Source: Lichenicoccus sp964245755 (GTDB lineage Bacteria; Pseudomonadota; Alphaproteobacteria; Acetobacterales; Acetobacteraceae). Taken from it: a DNA stretch of 46,132 bases. The stretch spans positions 1-46,132 of the forward strand of contig CAXTNV010000016.1 in the NCBI GenBank assembly GCA_964245755.1, written 5' to 3'. The notes below the pieces were generated by a model that was given only the letters and a program-made list of their open reading frames with translations, had not been told where the DNA came from and searched no databases. Numbering within the stretch: the stretch's first letter is position 1; every line of letters begins with the position of its first letter. Positions 16,486-25,820 of the stretch are shown piece by piece. Both the position numbers and the translations under genes were made by a program.

Positions 16486-18585
16486 ATGGTCAATCTCGAA
16501 GGTCACTGGAGTCCGCTGCTCGGGCGACTGACGCTGTCGGAGATCCCCTACGATAATCCCGTCGTAGGTGGCGCGTTCGTGTTCTCCGTGCTGGTCGGGC
16601 TGCTCATCCTGGCGACGCTCACCTATCTGGGCAAATGGGGCTATCTCTGGCGCGAGTGGCTGACGACCGTCGACCACAAGCGGATCGGCATCATGTACAC
16701 GATCGTCGGCGTCGTGATGCTTTTCCGCGGGTTCATCGATGCCTGCATGATGCGCACCCAGCAGATGCTGGCGGCCGGACCGGCATCGGTCGGCTACCTC
16801 GGCGCCGACCACGGCTACCTGCCTCCCTATCATTACGACCAGATATACGGCTCCCACGGGACCATCATGCTGATCTTCGCGGCGACGCCGATCCTGGCCG
16901 GCTTCATGAACTACCTGCTGCCGCTGCAGATCGGCGCGCGCGACATGGCTTTCCCGTACCTGAACGCGGTGGGGCTGTGGATGACGGTGGTCGGCGCCGG
17001 GCTGGTGATGCTCTCGTTGTTTGTCGGTGACTTCAGCCACGCCGGCTGGAGCGGCCTCGCACCGCTCACCGAGATGCCCTACAGCCCCGATGTCGGCGTC
17101 GATTACTGGAGCTGGGCGCTGCAGATCGGCAGCATCGGCACCACGCTCGGCGCCGTCAACATCATCGCGACCATCATCAAGATGCGTGCGCCGGGCATGA
17201 CCTGGATGCGCCTGCCGATGTTCACCTGGACCGCGCTGACCACCAACGTCATCGGCCTGACCGCATTCCCGGTATTGGGCGTCGCGATCGGCCTGCTGAC
17301 GCTCGACCGCTATTTCGGCACGCATTTCTACACCACCGGGTTCGGCGGCAACTTCATGCTCTACACCGACCTGTTCTGGATCTGGGGTCATCCGGAGGTG
17401 TACTTCATCATTCTTCCCGCGTGGGGCATGATGTCGGAGATCATCCCGACCTTCTCCGAGAAGCCGCTGTTCGGCTACGCCGTCATGGTTGCGGCGAGCC
17501 TGAGCATCGGCTGCATCTCCTGGACCGTGTGGCTGCACCATTTCTTCACCATGGGCGCGGGTCCGGTCGTCAGCATATTCTACAGCGTGTCGACGATGCT
17601 GGTTTCGATTCCGACCGGCGTGAAGGTGTTCAACTGGGTGTTCACCATGTACCGCGGCCGGCTCACCTTCACGACGCCGATGCTGTGGGCGACTGCGGCG
17701 ATCTTCATGCAGCTGATCGGCGGCCTGACCGGGATGATGCTGGCTATCCCCGCGATCAACTACATGACGCACAACAGCGTGTTCGTGGTCGCCCACTTCC
17801 ACTGCGTGGTGATGGTGACGTTGTTCGCGTCGATCGCCGGCGCCACGTTCTGGTTTCCGAAGGTGTTCGGTTTCAAGCTCGACGAGGCGAGCGGGCGGGT
17901 GGTGTTCTGGCTGTTCATTGCGGCCACCTTCACCGTCTTCACCGCGATGTTCGGGCTCGGATTTGCCGGCATGCCGCGGCGCCTCGCCTATATCCCCTAT
18001 GCCGGCTGGAAGCCGTTGCTGGTGATCGAGGAACTCGGCGTCTTCATGTATATCGCCGGGCTCGTGGCCTACGTCTATCAGATCTATGTCAGCATCCGGA
18101 AGCGGGTCGAGAACCGGGTGGACATCGACGCCTGGGGCACAACCCGCAGCCTGGAGTGGATCACGCACTCCCCGGTGCCGCCGTACAACTTCGCATTGAT
18201 CCCGCATGTCAACGCGCGCGACGAGTGGGCCTGGCGCAAGGCACACGGCCTGGGCGGAGTGATGCCCGATCACTACGAGGACATCGAGGTCCCGCTGAAC
18301 ACCATGGTGCCATTGCTGATCGGCATCGCCACGGCAGCGCTCGGGTTCGCTATGGTGTGGCGCATCTGGTGGCTCGCGATCGTCGCGATGATCGCGGTCA
18401 TCGCCATCATCGTCTTCCGCTCGTTCGGCGGCAGCACCGGCACCAAGATCACCGCGGAAGAGGTCGGGCGCATCGAACGCGCGGCAAGCTGGCGTCCACG
18501 TCCGAACCAGGGCGGCGGCATCGTGCCGGGTGCGGCAGTCGCATTCGTTGCCGAAAAAGCCGGCCGCGCCGGTTCGCCGCGCTGA
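16486..18585 (+). CDS. cyoB: Cytochrome o ubiquinol oxidase subunit I (CyoB)
   Basis: 699 residues starting 17 bases after cyoA. It is the heme-copper catalytic subunit with about 14-15 membrane helices. Visible motifs are TTVDHKRIGIMY near the N-terminus, WGHPEVYFIILPAWG (a CuB histidine with the cross-linked tyrosine region), VWLHHFFTMG (two further CuB histidines) and NSVFVVAHFHCVVM (heme-binding histidines). The length fits CyoB, which is longer than cytochrome c oxidase subunit I. It reduces oxygen to water with electrons from ubiquinol and pumps protons in the inner membrane. All key residues appear intact. Confidence 0.97.
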   Translation: MVNLEGHWSPLLGRLTLSEIPYDNPVVGGAFVFSVLVGLLILATLTYLGKWGYLWREWLTTVDHKRIGIMYTIVGVVMLFRGFIDACMMRTQQMLAAGPASVGYLGADHGYLPPYHYDQIYGSHGTIMLIFAATPILAGFMNYLLPLQIGARDMAFPYLNAVGLWMTVVGAGLVMLSLFVGDFSHAGWSGLAPLTEMPYSPDVGVDYWSWALQIGSIGTTLGAVNIIATIIKMRAPGMTWMRLPMFTWTALTTNVIGLTAFPVLGVAIGLLTLDRYFGTHFYTTGFGGNFMLYTDLFWIWGHPEVYFIILPAWGMMSEIIPTFSEKPLFGYAVMVAASLSIGCISWTVWLHHFFTMGAGPVVSIFYSVSTMLVSIPTGVKVFNWVFTMYRGRLTFTTPMLWATAAIFMQLIGGLTGMMLAIPAINYMTHNSVFVVAHFHCVVMVTLFASIAGATFWFPKVFGFKLDEASGRVVFWLFIAATFTVFTAMFGLGFAGMPRRLAYIPYAGWKPLLVIEELGVFMYIAGLVAYVYQIYVSIRKRVENRVDIDAWGTTRSLEWITHSPVPPYNFALIPHVNARDEWAWRKAHGLGGVMPDHYEDIEVPLNTMVPLLIGIATAALGFAMVWRIWWLAIVAMIAVIAIIVFRSFGGSTGTKITAEEVGRIERAASWRPRPNQGGGIVPGAAVAFVAEKAGRAGSPR

Positions 18586-18664
18586 GCCCGATGCGCATCT
18601 CCATGATGCCGCCGCGCGTGAGGTCGGGCACCGCATCGACCATGGCAAGCCAGGGGCAAATCCG

Positions 18665-19300
18665 ATGAGCGCGAACGTCGATCATGGCCCGGACCCGCGT
18701 CATGCGAAGCTGTGGGACGATACCACCCATGAACATGACCTGATGAGCACGCGGATGCTCGGCTTCTGGCTGTACATGCTGAGCGACTCCCTGATCTTCG
18801 CGGCGCTGTTCGCGGCCTACGAGGTTCTCAGTTACGACACGAGCATCTCCGGGGGTCCGTCGCCGCACCAGGTGGCGTCACCGATCTATGCCTATGCCGA
18901 GACGGTGGCGCTGTTCACCAGCGTGCTCGCCTACGGTATCGCGATGGTCGAGCTCAGGCGCGGCCGGGCGCACGCCCTGATGGTCTGGATCGGCGTCGCC
19001 TTCGTGATCGGCCTCGCCTTCCTGGGCATGGAGTGGCGCGAGCTCGCTCAGCTGGCGCAGGACGGTGCGGCGCCGCAGCGGAGCGGCTACCTGTCCATCT
19101 TCTTCACCTTGATCGCGGTGCACGGGATACACATCGCCTTCGGCCTGCTCTGGATGATCGTTCTGGTAGCCCAGGTCGCGCGCAACGGCTTCACCTTGCT
19201 GGTGACCTACCGACTGGCGAACCTGAAGATCTTCTGGCTCTACCAGACCTTGATCTGGACTTTCGTGTACTCCTTCGTCTACCTGCGGGGTTCGATCTGA
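18665..19300 (+). CDS. cyoC: Cytochrome o ubiquinol oxidase subunit III (CyoC)
   Basis: 211 residues from ATG 18665, 79 bases after cyoB. It has about five membrane helices; typical segments are STRMLGFWLYMLSDSLIFAA, GYLSIFFTLIAVHGIHIAFG and KIFWLYQTLIWTFVYSFVYL at the C-terminus. The acidic/histidine N-terminus (VDHGPDPRHAK) before the first helix is usual for CyoC. It stabilises the CyoB core of the bo3-type oxidase. Its stop overlaps the cyoD start (TGATG), indicating translational coupling. Confidence 0.95.
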   Translation: MSANVDHGPDPRHAKLWDDTTHEHDLMSTRMLGFWLYMLSDSLIFAALFAAYEVLSYDTSISGGPSPHQVASPIYAYAETVALFTSVLAYGIAMVELRRGRAHALMVWIGVAFVIGLAFLGMEWRELAQLAQDGAAPQRSGYLSIFFTLIAVHGIHIAFGLLWMIVLVAQVARNGFTLLVTYRLANLKIFWLYQTLIWTFVYSFVYLRGSI

Positions 19301-19656
19301 TGGCGGTGCACAATCAGGAGCCTTGGGAACATCCCGAGATCAAGCTGGCGAACGAGGGCCAGTACATCATCGGCTACCTCGTCTCGCTCGCCTTGCTCGG
19401 GCTGTCGCTGCTGCTGGTCGTGACCCACGCGGCGACACCGGGGACACTCCTGCTGGTGGTATCGGCGATCGCCCTCATCACCGTGATGGCCCAGCTCATC
19501 TTGCTGTTCCATCTCGATTTCTCCGAGACGCAGCGGTGGAACTCATTGACCTTGATGCTGAACGTGCCGTTGCTGATCCTCTCCGTCGGCCTGACGTCGT
19601 GGATGTTCCGCGCCCTGTACACCCACGTCATGGCTCCGGGGCTGATGCCGCACTAG
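19300..19656 (+). CDS. cyoD: Cytochrome o ubiquinol oxidase subunit IV (CyoD)
   Basis: 118 residues, start overlapping the last base of cyoC. Three membrane helices (YIIGYLVSLALLGLSLLLVV, TLLLVVSAIALITVMAQLIL, LMLNVPLLILSVGLTSWMF) with the conserved LILLFHLDFSE between the second and third, as in CyoD. It is an assembly and stability subunit of the quinol oxidase. The heme O synthase gene cyoE does not follow in this window; the next gene is unrelated. Confidence 0.93.
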   Translation: MAVHNQEPWEHPEIKLANEGQYIIGYLVSLALLGLSLLLVVTHAATPGTLLLVVSAIALITVMAQLILLFHLDFSETQRWNSLTLMLNVPLLILSVGLTSWMFRALYTHVMAPGLMPH

Positions 19657-19663
19657 CTGAGTG

Positions 19664-19693
19664 CCCGAGCGGTCGGAGCTGCACGGGCTCGGG
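19664..19693 (+). terminator. Possible hairpin after cyoD
   Basis: 7-bp inverted repeat (CCCGAGC / GCTCGGG) with a 16-base loop, seven bases after the cyoD stop. There is no U-tract and the loop is long, so the call is weak; the location between two operons supports it. Confidence 0.3.
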
Positions 19694-19860
19694 GGCGACC
19701 AAGCGCGCAGCTCCTGGTCGCCGGATCCTGAACGGTCCTGCTCCTGGCGCCGCGAGCCGCGTGCGAGGTTGCGAAGCCACGGCGAACGGCGATACTGGTC
19801 CTAGCCAGACCGGGCCGCACCAGAACCAGGGTAGCCCGAGACCTCGCGAGGAGCCACGCG

Positions 19861-20523
19861 ATGAGCGAGCCGGGACGTTCCAACGTGCTGCTGCGCGCCT
19901 ACCGGTCGCTGATGCCTCGGGACACCCGCTTCATCGAGTATTTCTGCCAGCACTCGAAGCTGATCGTCACCGCGGCGCAGTCGTTCCGCGCCGTCATGGC
20001 CGGGGATGGCCATCCCGATCAGCATGTCGCAGAGATCAACCGGCTCGAGAACGCCGCGGACGAGATCACTCGCGCGACCATCTTCGCGATCCACAGGACC
20101 TTCATCACGCCGTTCGACCGCTCGCAGATTCTCGACCTGATCACCGCACTCGACGACACCATCGACCTGATGAAGGACACGGGCCGGCGAATGCTTCGCT
20201 ACGGCGTCAGCTTCACCTCCGAGATGCAGGCGATGGGAGATTGCGCGGTGCGCGCCTCGACGCTGATCCGCGACGCGATGCCGCTGCTCGGCTCGATCGG
20301 CCCCAGCGCCGAGGCGCTGAGCACCATGTCGGTCGCGGTGCGCGTGATCGAGAGCGAGGCGGACGAGCAGCTCGATCGTGGGCTGCGCATCCTGTTCGCC
20401 AGCGACGGATCGCCCGGCTACAAGCTCACCGTCGAGAAGGTCTACGACCTGGTGGAGGCGGTGGTCGATCGGTGCGAGGACATCGTCGACGTCATCGACG
20501 GCATCGTCGTGGAACAGGTCTAG
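19861..20523 (+). CDS. DUF47 (PhoU-like) phosphate transport regulator
   Basis: 220 residues, all-helical, soluble. The DUF47 pattern is clear: INRLENAADEITRATIFAIHRTFITPFDR (positions about 60-85) and the matching second half VRVIESEADEQLDRGLR ... KVYDLVEAVVDRCEDIVDVIDG. The repeated E-x-x-A-D/E-x-x-x motifs are the metal-binding helices shared with PhoU. The gene lies 10 bases before the Pit transporter, the standard arrangement in which the DUF47 protein supports or restrains phosphate import. It begins at an ATG preceded by GCGAGGAG. Confidence 0.93.
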   Translation: MSEPGRSNVLLRAYRSLMPRDTRFIEYFCQHSKLIVTAAQSFRAVMAGDGHPDQHVAEINRLENAADEITRATIFAIHRTFITPFDRSQILDLITALDDTIDLMKDTGRRMLRYGVSFTSEMQAMGDCAVRASTLIRDAMPLLGSIGPSAEALSTMSVAVRVIESEADEQLDRGLRILFASDGSPGYKLTVEKVYDLVEAVVDRCEDIVDVIDGIVVEQV

Positions 20524-20533
20524 GCCGGGCGGG

Positions 20534-21541
20534 GTGGCCTCCGTCGGCAGCACGCCGTTCCTGGTCGGCCTCATCGCCTTCGCCTTGGCGTTCGACTTCC
20601 TGAACGGCCTGCACGACAGCGCCAACTCGATCGCCACCGTCGTCGCCACCCGAGTGCTGCGGCCGTTCACTGCGGTCCTGTGGGCTTCGTTCTTCAACTT
20701 CATCGCCTTCTCGGTGTTCGGGCTGCACGTCGCCGCAACCATCGGCCACGGCGTGATCGCCGCGGCGGCGGTTGATCCGCTGGTCATCTTCGGCGCGCTG
20801 GGCGGCGCGATCACCTGGAACCTGCTCACCTGGCGGCTCGGCATCCCCTCCAGCAGCAGCCACGCCCTGGTCGGCGGGCTTGTGGGAGCAGGGACCGCGA
20901 AGGCGGGCGTGGCGGCGGTGATCTGGGGCGGCCTCGGGACCATCGGGGCGGCGATCATCCTGTCGCCGCTGACCGGCCTGGTGCTCGCGATGACGCTGGT
21001 GCTGGCGGTCTCCTGGCTCGCGGTCCGCTCCACCCCTTTCGTGGTCGACCGCCGCTTCCGCAGGATGCAGTTCGTCTCCTCGGCGTTGCTCAGCCTGGCG
21101 CATGGCGGCAACGACGCCCAGAAGACCATGGGCATCATCACGATCCTGCTCTACTCGCGGCACCTGTTGTCCGGCAGCTTCCACGTGCCTTTCTGGGTGG
21201 TGCTGAGCTGTCAGTCGGCGATGGCGCTCGGCACCCTGTGCGGCGGCTGGCGGATCGTGCGCACGATGGGCTCGCGCATCACCCACCTGACCCCGATGCA
21301 GGGCTTCAGCGCCGAGACCGGCGGGGCGCTGGCGCTGTTTGGCGCCACCTGGCTTGGCATTCCGGTCTCGACTACACACACCATCACCGGCTCGATCGTG
21401 GGCGTCGGCGCAGCCCGTCGCGTCTCGGCGGTGCGTTGGGGCGTGGCCAGGAGCATCACGGTGGCCTGGGTGATCACCCTCCCTGCCTCCGCCGCGGTCG
21501 CTGCGGCCTGCTACTGGCTCGGCAGGCTGGTCATGCGGTAG
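20534..21541 (+). CDS. pit: Inorganic phosphate transporter, PiT family
   Basis: 335 residues from GTG 20534. It carries the two signature repeats of PiT transporters: FDFLNGLHDSANSIATVVAT at the N-terminus and LSLAHGGNDAQKTMGIITIL in the second half, and the paired GIPSSSSHALVGGLVGA and GIPVSTTHTITGSIVGVG motifs. About 9-10 membrane helices. It imports phosphate (as metal-phosphate) with protons. Tight linkage to the DUF47 gene supports the assignment. A 7-bp GC hairpin lies about 55 bases downstream. Confidence 0.95.
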   Translation: MASVGSTPFLVGLIAFALAFDFLNGLHDSANSIATVVATRVLRPFTAVLWASFFNFIAFSVFGLHVAATIGHGVIAAAAVDPLVIFGALGGAITWNLLTWRLGIPSSSSHALVGGLVGAGTAKAGVAAVIWGGLGTIGAAIILSPLTGLVLAMTLVLAVSWLAVRSTPFVVDRRFRRMQFVSSALLSLAHGGNDAQKTMGIITILLYSRHLLSGSFHVPFWVVLSCQSAMALGTLCGGWRIVRTMGSRITHLTPMQGFSAETGGALALFGATWLGIPVSTTHTITGSIVGVGAARRVSAVRWGVARSITVAWVITLPASAAVAAACYWLGRLVMR

Positions 21542-21594
21542 GCTTGGCCGCCAGGGAGTGCCGGCGGCGTCGCAGGCGCGACATCGACGGATCA

Positions 21595-21617
21595 CGCGCG
21601 CAGCTGTCATGCGCGCG
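21595..21617 (+). terminator. Hairpin downstream of the phosphate transporter
   Basis: Perfect 7-bp inverted repeat CGCGCGC / GCGCGCG with a 9-base loop, 53 bases after the pit stop and before the next gene's leader. No U-tract follows. Confidence 0.35.
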
Positions 21618-21729
21618 CGCCTCGTCGAGCTCGCACCCTCGCCGCGGCCGCAGCCGCACTCCGGCGCCTAGCCGAGGCAGGCGTTACGGTGCAAACTGCA
21701 TCGTTCTCGTCCAGGAAGGAAAATCAATC

Positions 21730-23649
21730 ATGCCGCAAAGCTCGGCACTCCCGTCCTACACCGCGATCTACGCGTTCGGCGACAGCCTGTCAGACGCCGG
21801 CAACCTCTCGCTCCTGACGGCCACTGTCGGCACCCAGCCGGTCTCGCCGCCCTATGCCCAGGAAACCTACGGATCGACCACCGGCAACGTGTTCAGCAAC
21901 GGTCCGACCTGGGTGCAGGATCTGTCCGTCAGCCTCGGCCTGGGCACGCTCGCCCCGAGCCTCGCCAGCGGAAACGACTTCGCCTATGGCGGCGCCGAGA
22001 CGGGCTCGACGCCGCAGAACAGCGGCAACCCTGAGATCGGCCTGATTTCGCTGCCGACCCAGCTGCAGCAGTTCCACGCCAAGGTCGCGAACCCGGCGTC
22101 GGACGCGCTCTACACGATCTCGATCGGGGCCAACGACCTGTTCGAGATCCTCGACAGCACCGGCCTTACCGCGCAGCAGCAGACCGCGGACGTGAATGCC
22201 GCCGTCACCAACGAGATCAGCTTCGTCAACGAGCTGGTCAGCGGCGGCGCCAAGAACCTGCTGGTGATGGACGTGCCCGATCTCGGCAAGACCCCGTCCT
22301 ACAACCAGGGCGGCTCGACTGCGGAGGCGACGCAGCTTTCCGACGCCTACGACACCGCGCTGACCAGCCAGCTTTCCAGCATCGCCAGCACCGACTCCAT
22401 TCGCATCGACGTGATCAACGCTTTCCAGCTGATCGACCAGGCGGTCGCCGATCCGGCAGCCTACGGCCTGAGCAATGTCAGTGCGCCGGTCTGGAGCGGG
22501 AACTTCACCAGTGCCAGCAGCGGCACGCTCGTCTCCAGCGATCCGACGGTGCAGGACCAGTACCTGTTCTTCGACCACGAGCACCCGACCGAGACCGGCC
22601 ATCAGGCGCTCGCCACCGCGGCGGTGGACGAACTCGGCGGCAACAACGTGGTCGTGCTTCCCGCGGGCAGCCAGTACTACCAGGCAGCGGCCGGGACGAC
22701 GGTGCTCACCGGCGGCGGCAGCGACACCGTTAGTGCAACGGCGGGACAGGTCACGGTGGTCGCCGGGCTCGGCACCCTGACCTTCGTCGGCGGCACCGGT
22801 GCCAGCTCCGTCACCGGCAGTACGGGGTCGGTGACGATCCTCGGCGGCTCTGGAGGCGGGAACTATGGTGGGGGCGCCGGCGGTCCCAATATCCTCGTCT
22901 CGGAAGGTGCCGCCGGCGCCAACACGACGCTGGTGGGCGGCGCCTCGGGAGACCGGATCTTCGGCTCGGCGGCCGGCAACGACCTGCTGGTCGCCGCGGT
23001 CGGGCGCGACTCGATCCTCGGTGGCAACGGAAGCACCACGATCGATGGCGGCGCCAGCGCCGGCAGCGTCATCTTCACTGGCGGCGGCGCCACCACCGTC
23101 AACGGCGGTGCCGCGGGCGCGGACACCATCGTCGGCGGCACCGGACCCACGAGTGTCGTCGCCAACGGCGATGCGGTGTTCGGCACCTCAGGCGCGCTGA
23201 ACGTCAGCGGCAGCGCCGGGCGGGCAGACTCGATCATCGGCGGCGCCGGTGCACTCAGCGTGACCGGCCGCGGCGGCAACATGCTGGTGGTCGCGGCGAC
23301 GAGCACGTCGAGCATCACGACCGGCAACGGCGCCAGCCTGATCCTGGCGAGCTCGGGCGCGACCAGCGTCACCGGCGGCTCCGGATCGCTGCAGGTGCTG
23401 CTCGGCGCCGGCACCGCGACGGTGACCGAGGGCTCCGGTGCGGCCCTGTTCGACGTGGTGAAGGGGGCTGCTGGCGGGACGGACGTGATCAACGGCTTCA
23501 AGCCCGCCAGCGACCGGATCCAGCTGTTCGGGTACGCGTCGGCCGACCTGAAGGTCACGACCAGCAACGGCTCGAGCTTCGTGAACCTCACCGACGGCAC
23601 CAGGATCGAGGTCGTCGGCGTGACGGACCTGGGCGGCAGCATCAGCTAG
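21730..23649 (+). CDS. GDSL esterase/lipase with glycine-rich beta-roll-like C-terminus
   Basis: 639 residues, ATG preceded by AGGAAGGA. Residues 12-300 form an SGNH/GDSL hydrolase: block I IYAFGDSLSDAGN (catalytic Ser19), block III SIGANDLFE (Asn near 134), block V FFDHEHPTETGH (His near 285). Residues about 315-600 are a long glycine-rich repeat region (GGTGASSVTGSTGSVTILGG and many similar units) that recalls hemolysin-type repeats but mostly lacks the strict GGxGxDxLx calcium motif. The end has TDVINGFKPASDRIQLFGY, like the terminal module of RTX-related proteins. There is no Sec signal peptide, so type I secretion is likely, by analogy. No transporter genes are adjacent. Confidence 0.88.
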   Translation: MPQSSALPSYTAIYAFGDSLSDAGNLSLLTATVGTQPVSPPYAQETYGSTTGNVFSNGPTWVQDLSVSLGLGTLAPSLASGNDFAYGGAETGSTPQNSGNPEIGLISLPTQLQQFHAKVANPASDALYTISIGANDLFEILDSTGLTAQQQTADVNAAVTNEISFVNELVSGGAKNLLVMDVPDLGKTPSYNQGGSTAEATQLSDAYDTALTSQLSSIASTDSIRIDVINAFQLIDQAVADPAAYGLSNVSAPVWSGNFTSASSGTLVSSDPTVQDQYLFFDHEHPTETGHQALATAAVDELGGNNVVVLPAGSQYYQAAAGTTVLTGGGSDTVSATAGQVTVVAGLGTLTFVGGTGASSVTGSTGSVTILGGSGGGNYGGGAGGPNILVSEGAAGANTTLVGGASGDRIFGSAAGNDLLVAAVGRDSILGGNGSTTIDGGASAGSVIFTGGGATTVNGGAAGADTIVGGTGPTSVVANGDAVFGTSGALNVSGSAGRADSIIGGAGALSVTGRGGNMLVVAATSTSSITTGNGASLILASSGATSVTGGSGSLQVLLGAGTATVTEGSGAALFDVVKGAAGGTDVINGFKPASDRIQLFGYASADLKVTTSNGSSFVNLTDGTRIEVVGVTDLGGSIS

Positions 23650-24101
23650 AGCATCATCCGGTCGGACAGGATCGTTCGTTCGGATAAGGAGGCTCGAGCA
23701 CCTCGAACCCCGGCACGCGCAGCGCTGCGTGCCGGGAGTCGGCTCTTCCGCTGGGCCGCGCGACGCGCGTCTGGATGACCAGGGTCGCCTTCCGGGAACT
23801 CGCAGCACCCCGCGGCGAGACCGAGCGATGGAGACAATTCTCGAAGCCTATACCGTTCAGGTCGCGGTGGTGTCGTCCTAAACTCCACCTTAACGATGTT
23901 CTTCTAGCCTGCCTGCGGCTCTAGGCGTGTTGAGGACGATGCGGCGGGGATGGCGATGAAGATTGGTTCTATCCCGGCTCGATCCGCCGGCGGCCGGCCC
24001 CGGTTCCCCTCCTTCGAGGGGGGTCACGAGGGAGGCGATCGCGCGCGCCGTGCATGCCGCGGCGGCCCGCGCGCCGCCGAAGCTCACGAAGATGGCCGAA
24101 C
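23650..24101. other. Intergenic region with a strong hairpin
   Basis: About 450 bases between the GDSL gene and the EAL gene. It holds the hairpin at 23709-23736, and a single TTAACGATG half-site at about 23890. I see no credible gene; open frames here are low-complexity. Confidence 0.4.
23709..23736 (+). terminator. Strong GC hairpin after the GDSL gene
   Basis: Perfect 10-bp stem CCCGGCACGC / GCGTGCCGGG with an 8-base loop, 60 bases after the stop codon. No U-tract, as is common in GC-rich genomes. The core CCCGGCAC recurs in hairpins at 34888 and 46029. Confidence 0.5.
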
Positions 24102-25772
24102 ATGGTGAGCTCTGCCGGACAGTGTGAACGGGTCGCTTTGCAGTCCCAGGGGGCAAGCTCGCACCCCCGCCAAGCGGACAAGAGCGAGCGCTTCGTCGCC
24201 TTTGCCTTCGCCGGCGCGGATATGGTCGTCGAGACCGACGTGGACGGGGTCGTCACCTACGCGGCGGGCGCGTTTCGCAGCAAGTTCGGACAGTCGGCGG
24301 ACTGGTTCGTCGGACGGCCGATCAGACTGCTCTTCGCACCGGCGGATCACGAGGCGCTGCATGCGGCACTGGCGCTGCTCGTGGAGCGCGGTCGCCTGCA
24401 GCCGCTGATCATCCGGCTGTCCGATGCGGAACGGACGCATCTCGCCCTCGCCGGCATCGCCTTGCCGACGCACGGCGCTCCTCTCAGACTGAACCTCAGC
24501 CTTGCTCGTCCTCCCGCACCGCTGGCCAGCCTGATCCAGGCGCGCACACCGCACTCGATGGCTCGCGCCACCGAGGCGCGTCTGCGTGACGGGGTGAGCT
24601 GCGACCTCAAGCTGCTCGAGATCAAGGGCCATGCGAGCACCGTGATCTCGTCGAGCGAGGTGATCGGACGGGTGCTCGAGACGGTGGCGCCCGAGGCGGT
24701 GGCGAGCGAGATCGCGCCGGGCCGGTTCGGCCTGCTGGGCTCGGCGGACACCGAAGCGAACCTGCTCTCGATCACCGATCTTCTGGAGCAGGCGCTGCGC
24801 AAGCAGGGGATCGAGGTCACCGTCGCCGGCCGACAGTTGAACCTGTCCATGGCGGGATTGACGCAGACCCAGGCGGCGCGTGCGCTGCGCCAGGCGCTTA
24901 ACCTGTTCGCGCGCGGCGGGCCGTCCGCCCTGGACGGAGCGGGTTTCGGCGGCGGCCTCGCCGGCTACATCCGCCGCGCGGGAACCCAAGCCGCGACCCT
25001 GCGGCAGACGATCCGGAAGAACCAGTTCAAGCTGGTGTTCCAGCCGATCGTCTCCCTATACGACCTGTCGGTGCATCACTTCGAAGCGTTGATCCGGCCG
25101 GGCTCGGACGCCGGCAGCTCGGGGCACGGGCCCCAGGACTTCATCATGCTGGTAGAGACGCTGGGGCTTGCGGACGAGCTGGATCTGGAGGTTGCTCGCC
25201 TCGCCTGCGAGGCCGCCGACAAGTCCGAAGCCTCGGTCGCATTCAACGTCTCGGGGCAGTCGGTGCAGAGCTGCGGCTTCCGCGACCGTCTTGTTCGTCT
25301 CCTCTCTGCCAGTGCGGCGAGCAAGGCGGGTCGGATCATCGTCGAGATGACGGAGACCGCGGAGATCGAGAACGTCGAGGAAGCGACGCGGACTGCCGAT
25401 GCACTGCGTTCGCTCGAAGTTCCCTTCTGCCTGGACGATTTCGGTGCCGGTGCGATCGACATCCGGCTGCTGCGTGAACTCAGGCCGAACATCGTCAAGC
25501 TCGACGGCTCCTACATTCCCGGCGTCGTGCAAGGTGGGCGGGAGCGGGCATTGATCGCCGGCATGGTCGAGATCGGGCGCGGGGCGGGAGCCGAGATCGT
25601 CGCCGAGCGCATCGAGACCAGAGCCGAAGCGGACGCACTGCAGGCGCTCGGTGTGCAATACGGGCAAGGTTGGCTGTTCGGACGGCCGCTGCCACTGCCG
25701 AACCCTCCCGGTGACCCTTCCGCCGCAACCGCGCCGCGCCGTCGCACCGGCCAAAAGGAGGATTGGGGCTAG
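24102..25772 (+). CDS. PAS-EAL c-di-GMP phosphodiesterase
   Basis: 556 residues from ATG 24102; an earlier ATG at 24054 gives 16 basic residues of doubtful reality. Residues about 28-110 look like a PAS sensor (GADMVVETDVDGVVTYAAGA). Residues about 145-290 are helical and may be a degenerate GGDEF or a linker domain; no GGDEF motif is seen. The EAL domain follows with all signature residues: EALIRP (Glu328), FNVSGQ, EMTETAE, DDFGAGAI, VKLDGSYI, AERIET and YGQGWLFGRP. It should therefore be an active c-di-GMP phosphodiesterase. Flagellar genes lie 14 kb away in the same window, a possible but unproven target. Confidence 0.92.
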   Translation: MVSSAGQCERVALQSQGASSHPRQADKSERFVAFAFAGADMVVETDVDGVVTYAAGAFRSKFGQSADWFVGRPIRLLFAPADHEALHAALALLVERGRLQPLIIRLSDAERTHLALAGIALPTHGAPLRLNLSLARPPAPLASLIQARTPHSMARATEARLRDGVSCDLKLLEIKGHASTVISSSEVIGRVLETVAPEAVASEIAPGRFGLLGSADTEANLLSITDLLEQALRKQGIEVTVAGRQLNLSMAGLTQTQAARALRQALNLFARGGPSALDGAGFGGGLAGYIRRAGTQAATLRQTIRKNQFKLVFQPIVSLYDLSVHHFEALIRPGSDAGSSGHGPQDFIMLVETLGLADELDLEVARLACEAADKSEASVAFNVSGQSVQSCGFRDRLVRLLSASAASKAGRIIVEMTETAEIENVEEATRTADALRSLEVPFCLDDFGAGAIDIRLLRELRPNIVKLDGSYIPGVVQGGRERALIAGMVEIGRGAGAEIVAERIETRAEADALQALGVQYGQGWLFGRPLPLPNPPGDPSAATAPRRRTGQKEDWG

Positions 25773-25820
25773 CTCGCGACCTCTTCCTGCCGACCGTCCG
25801 GCCGCGGCGACGCGGCGGGT

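Noticed and set aside
16465..18648. 727-residue open frame antisense to cyoB
   Set aside because: Composition dominated by His, Asp, Arg and Gln with no domain; the sense strand encodes an intact oxidase subunit.
22680..23560. Canonical RTX calcium-binding nonapeptides in the GDSL protein
   Set aside because: Repeats are glycine-rich but the GGxGxDxLx pattern occurs at most sporadically, so I call them only beta-roll-like.
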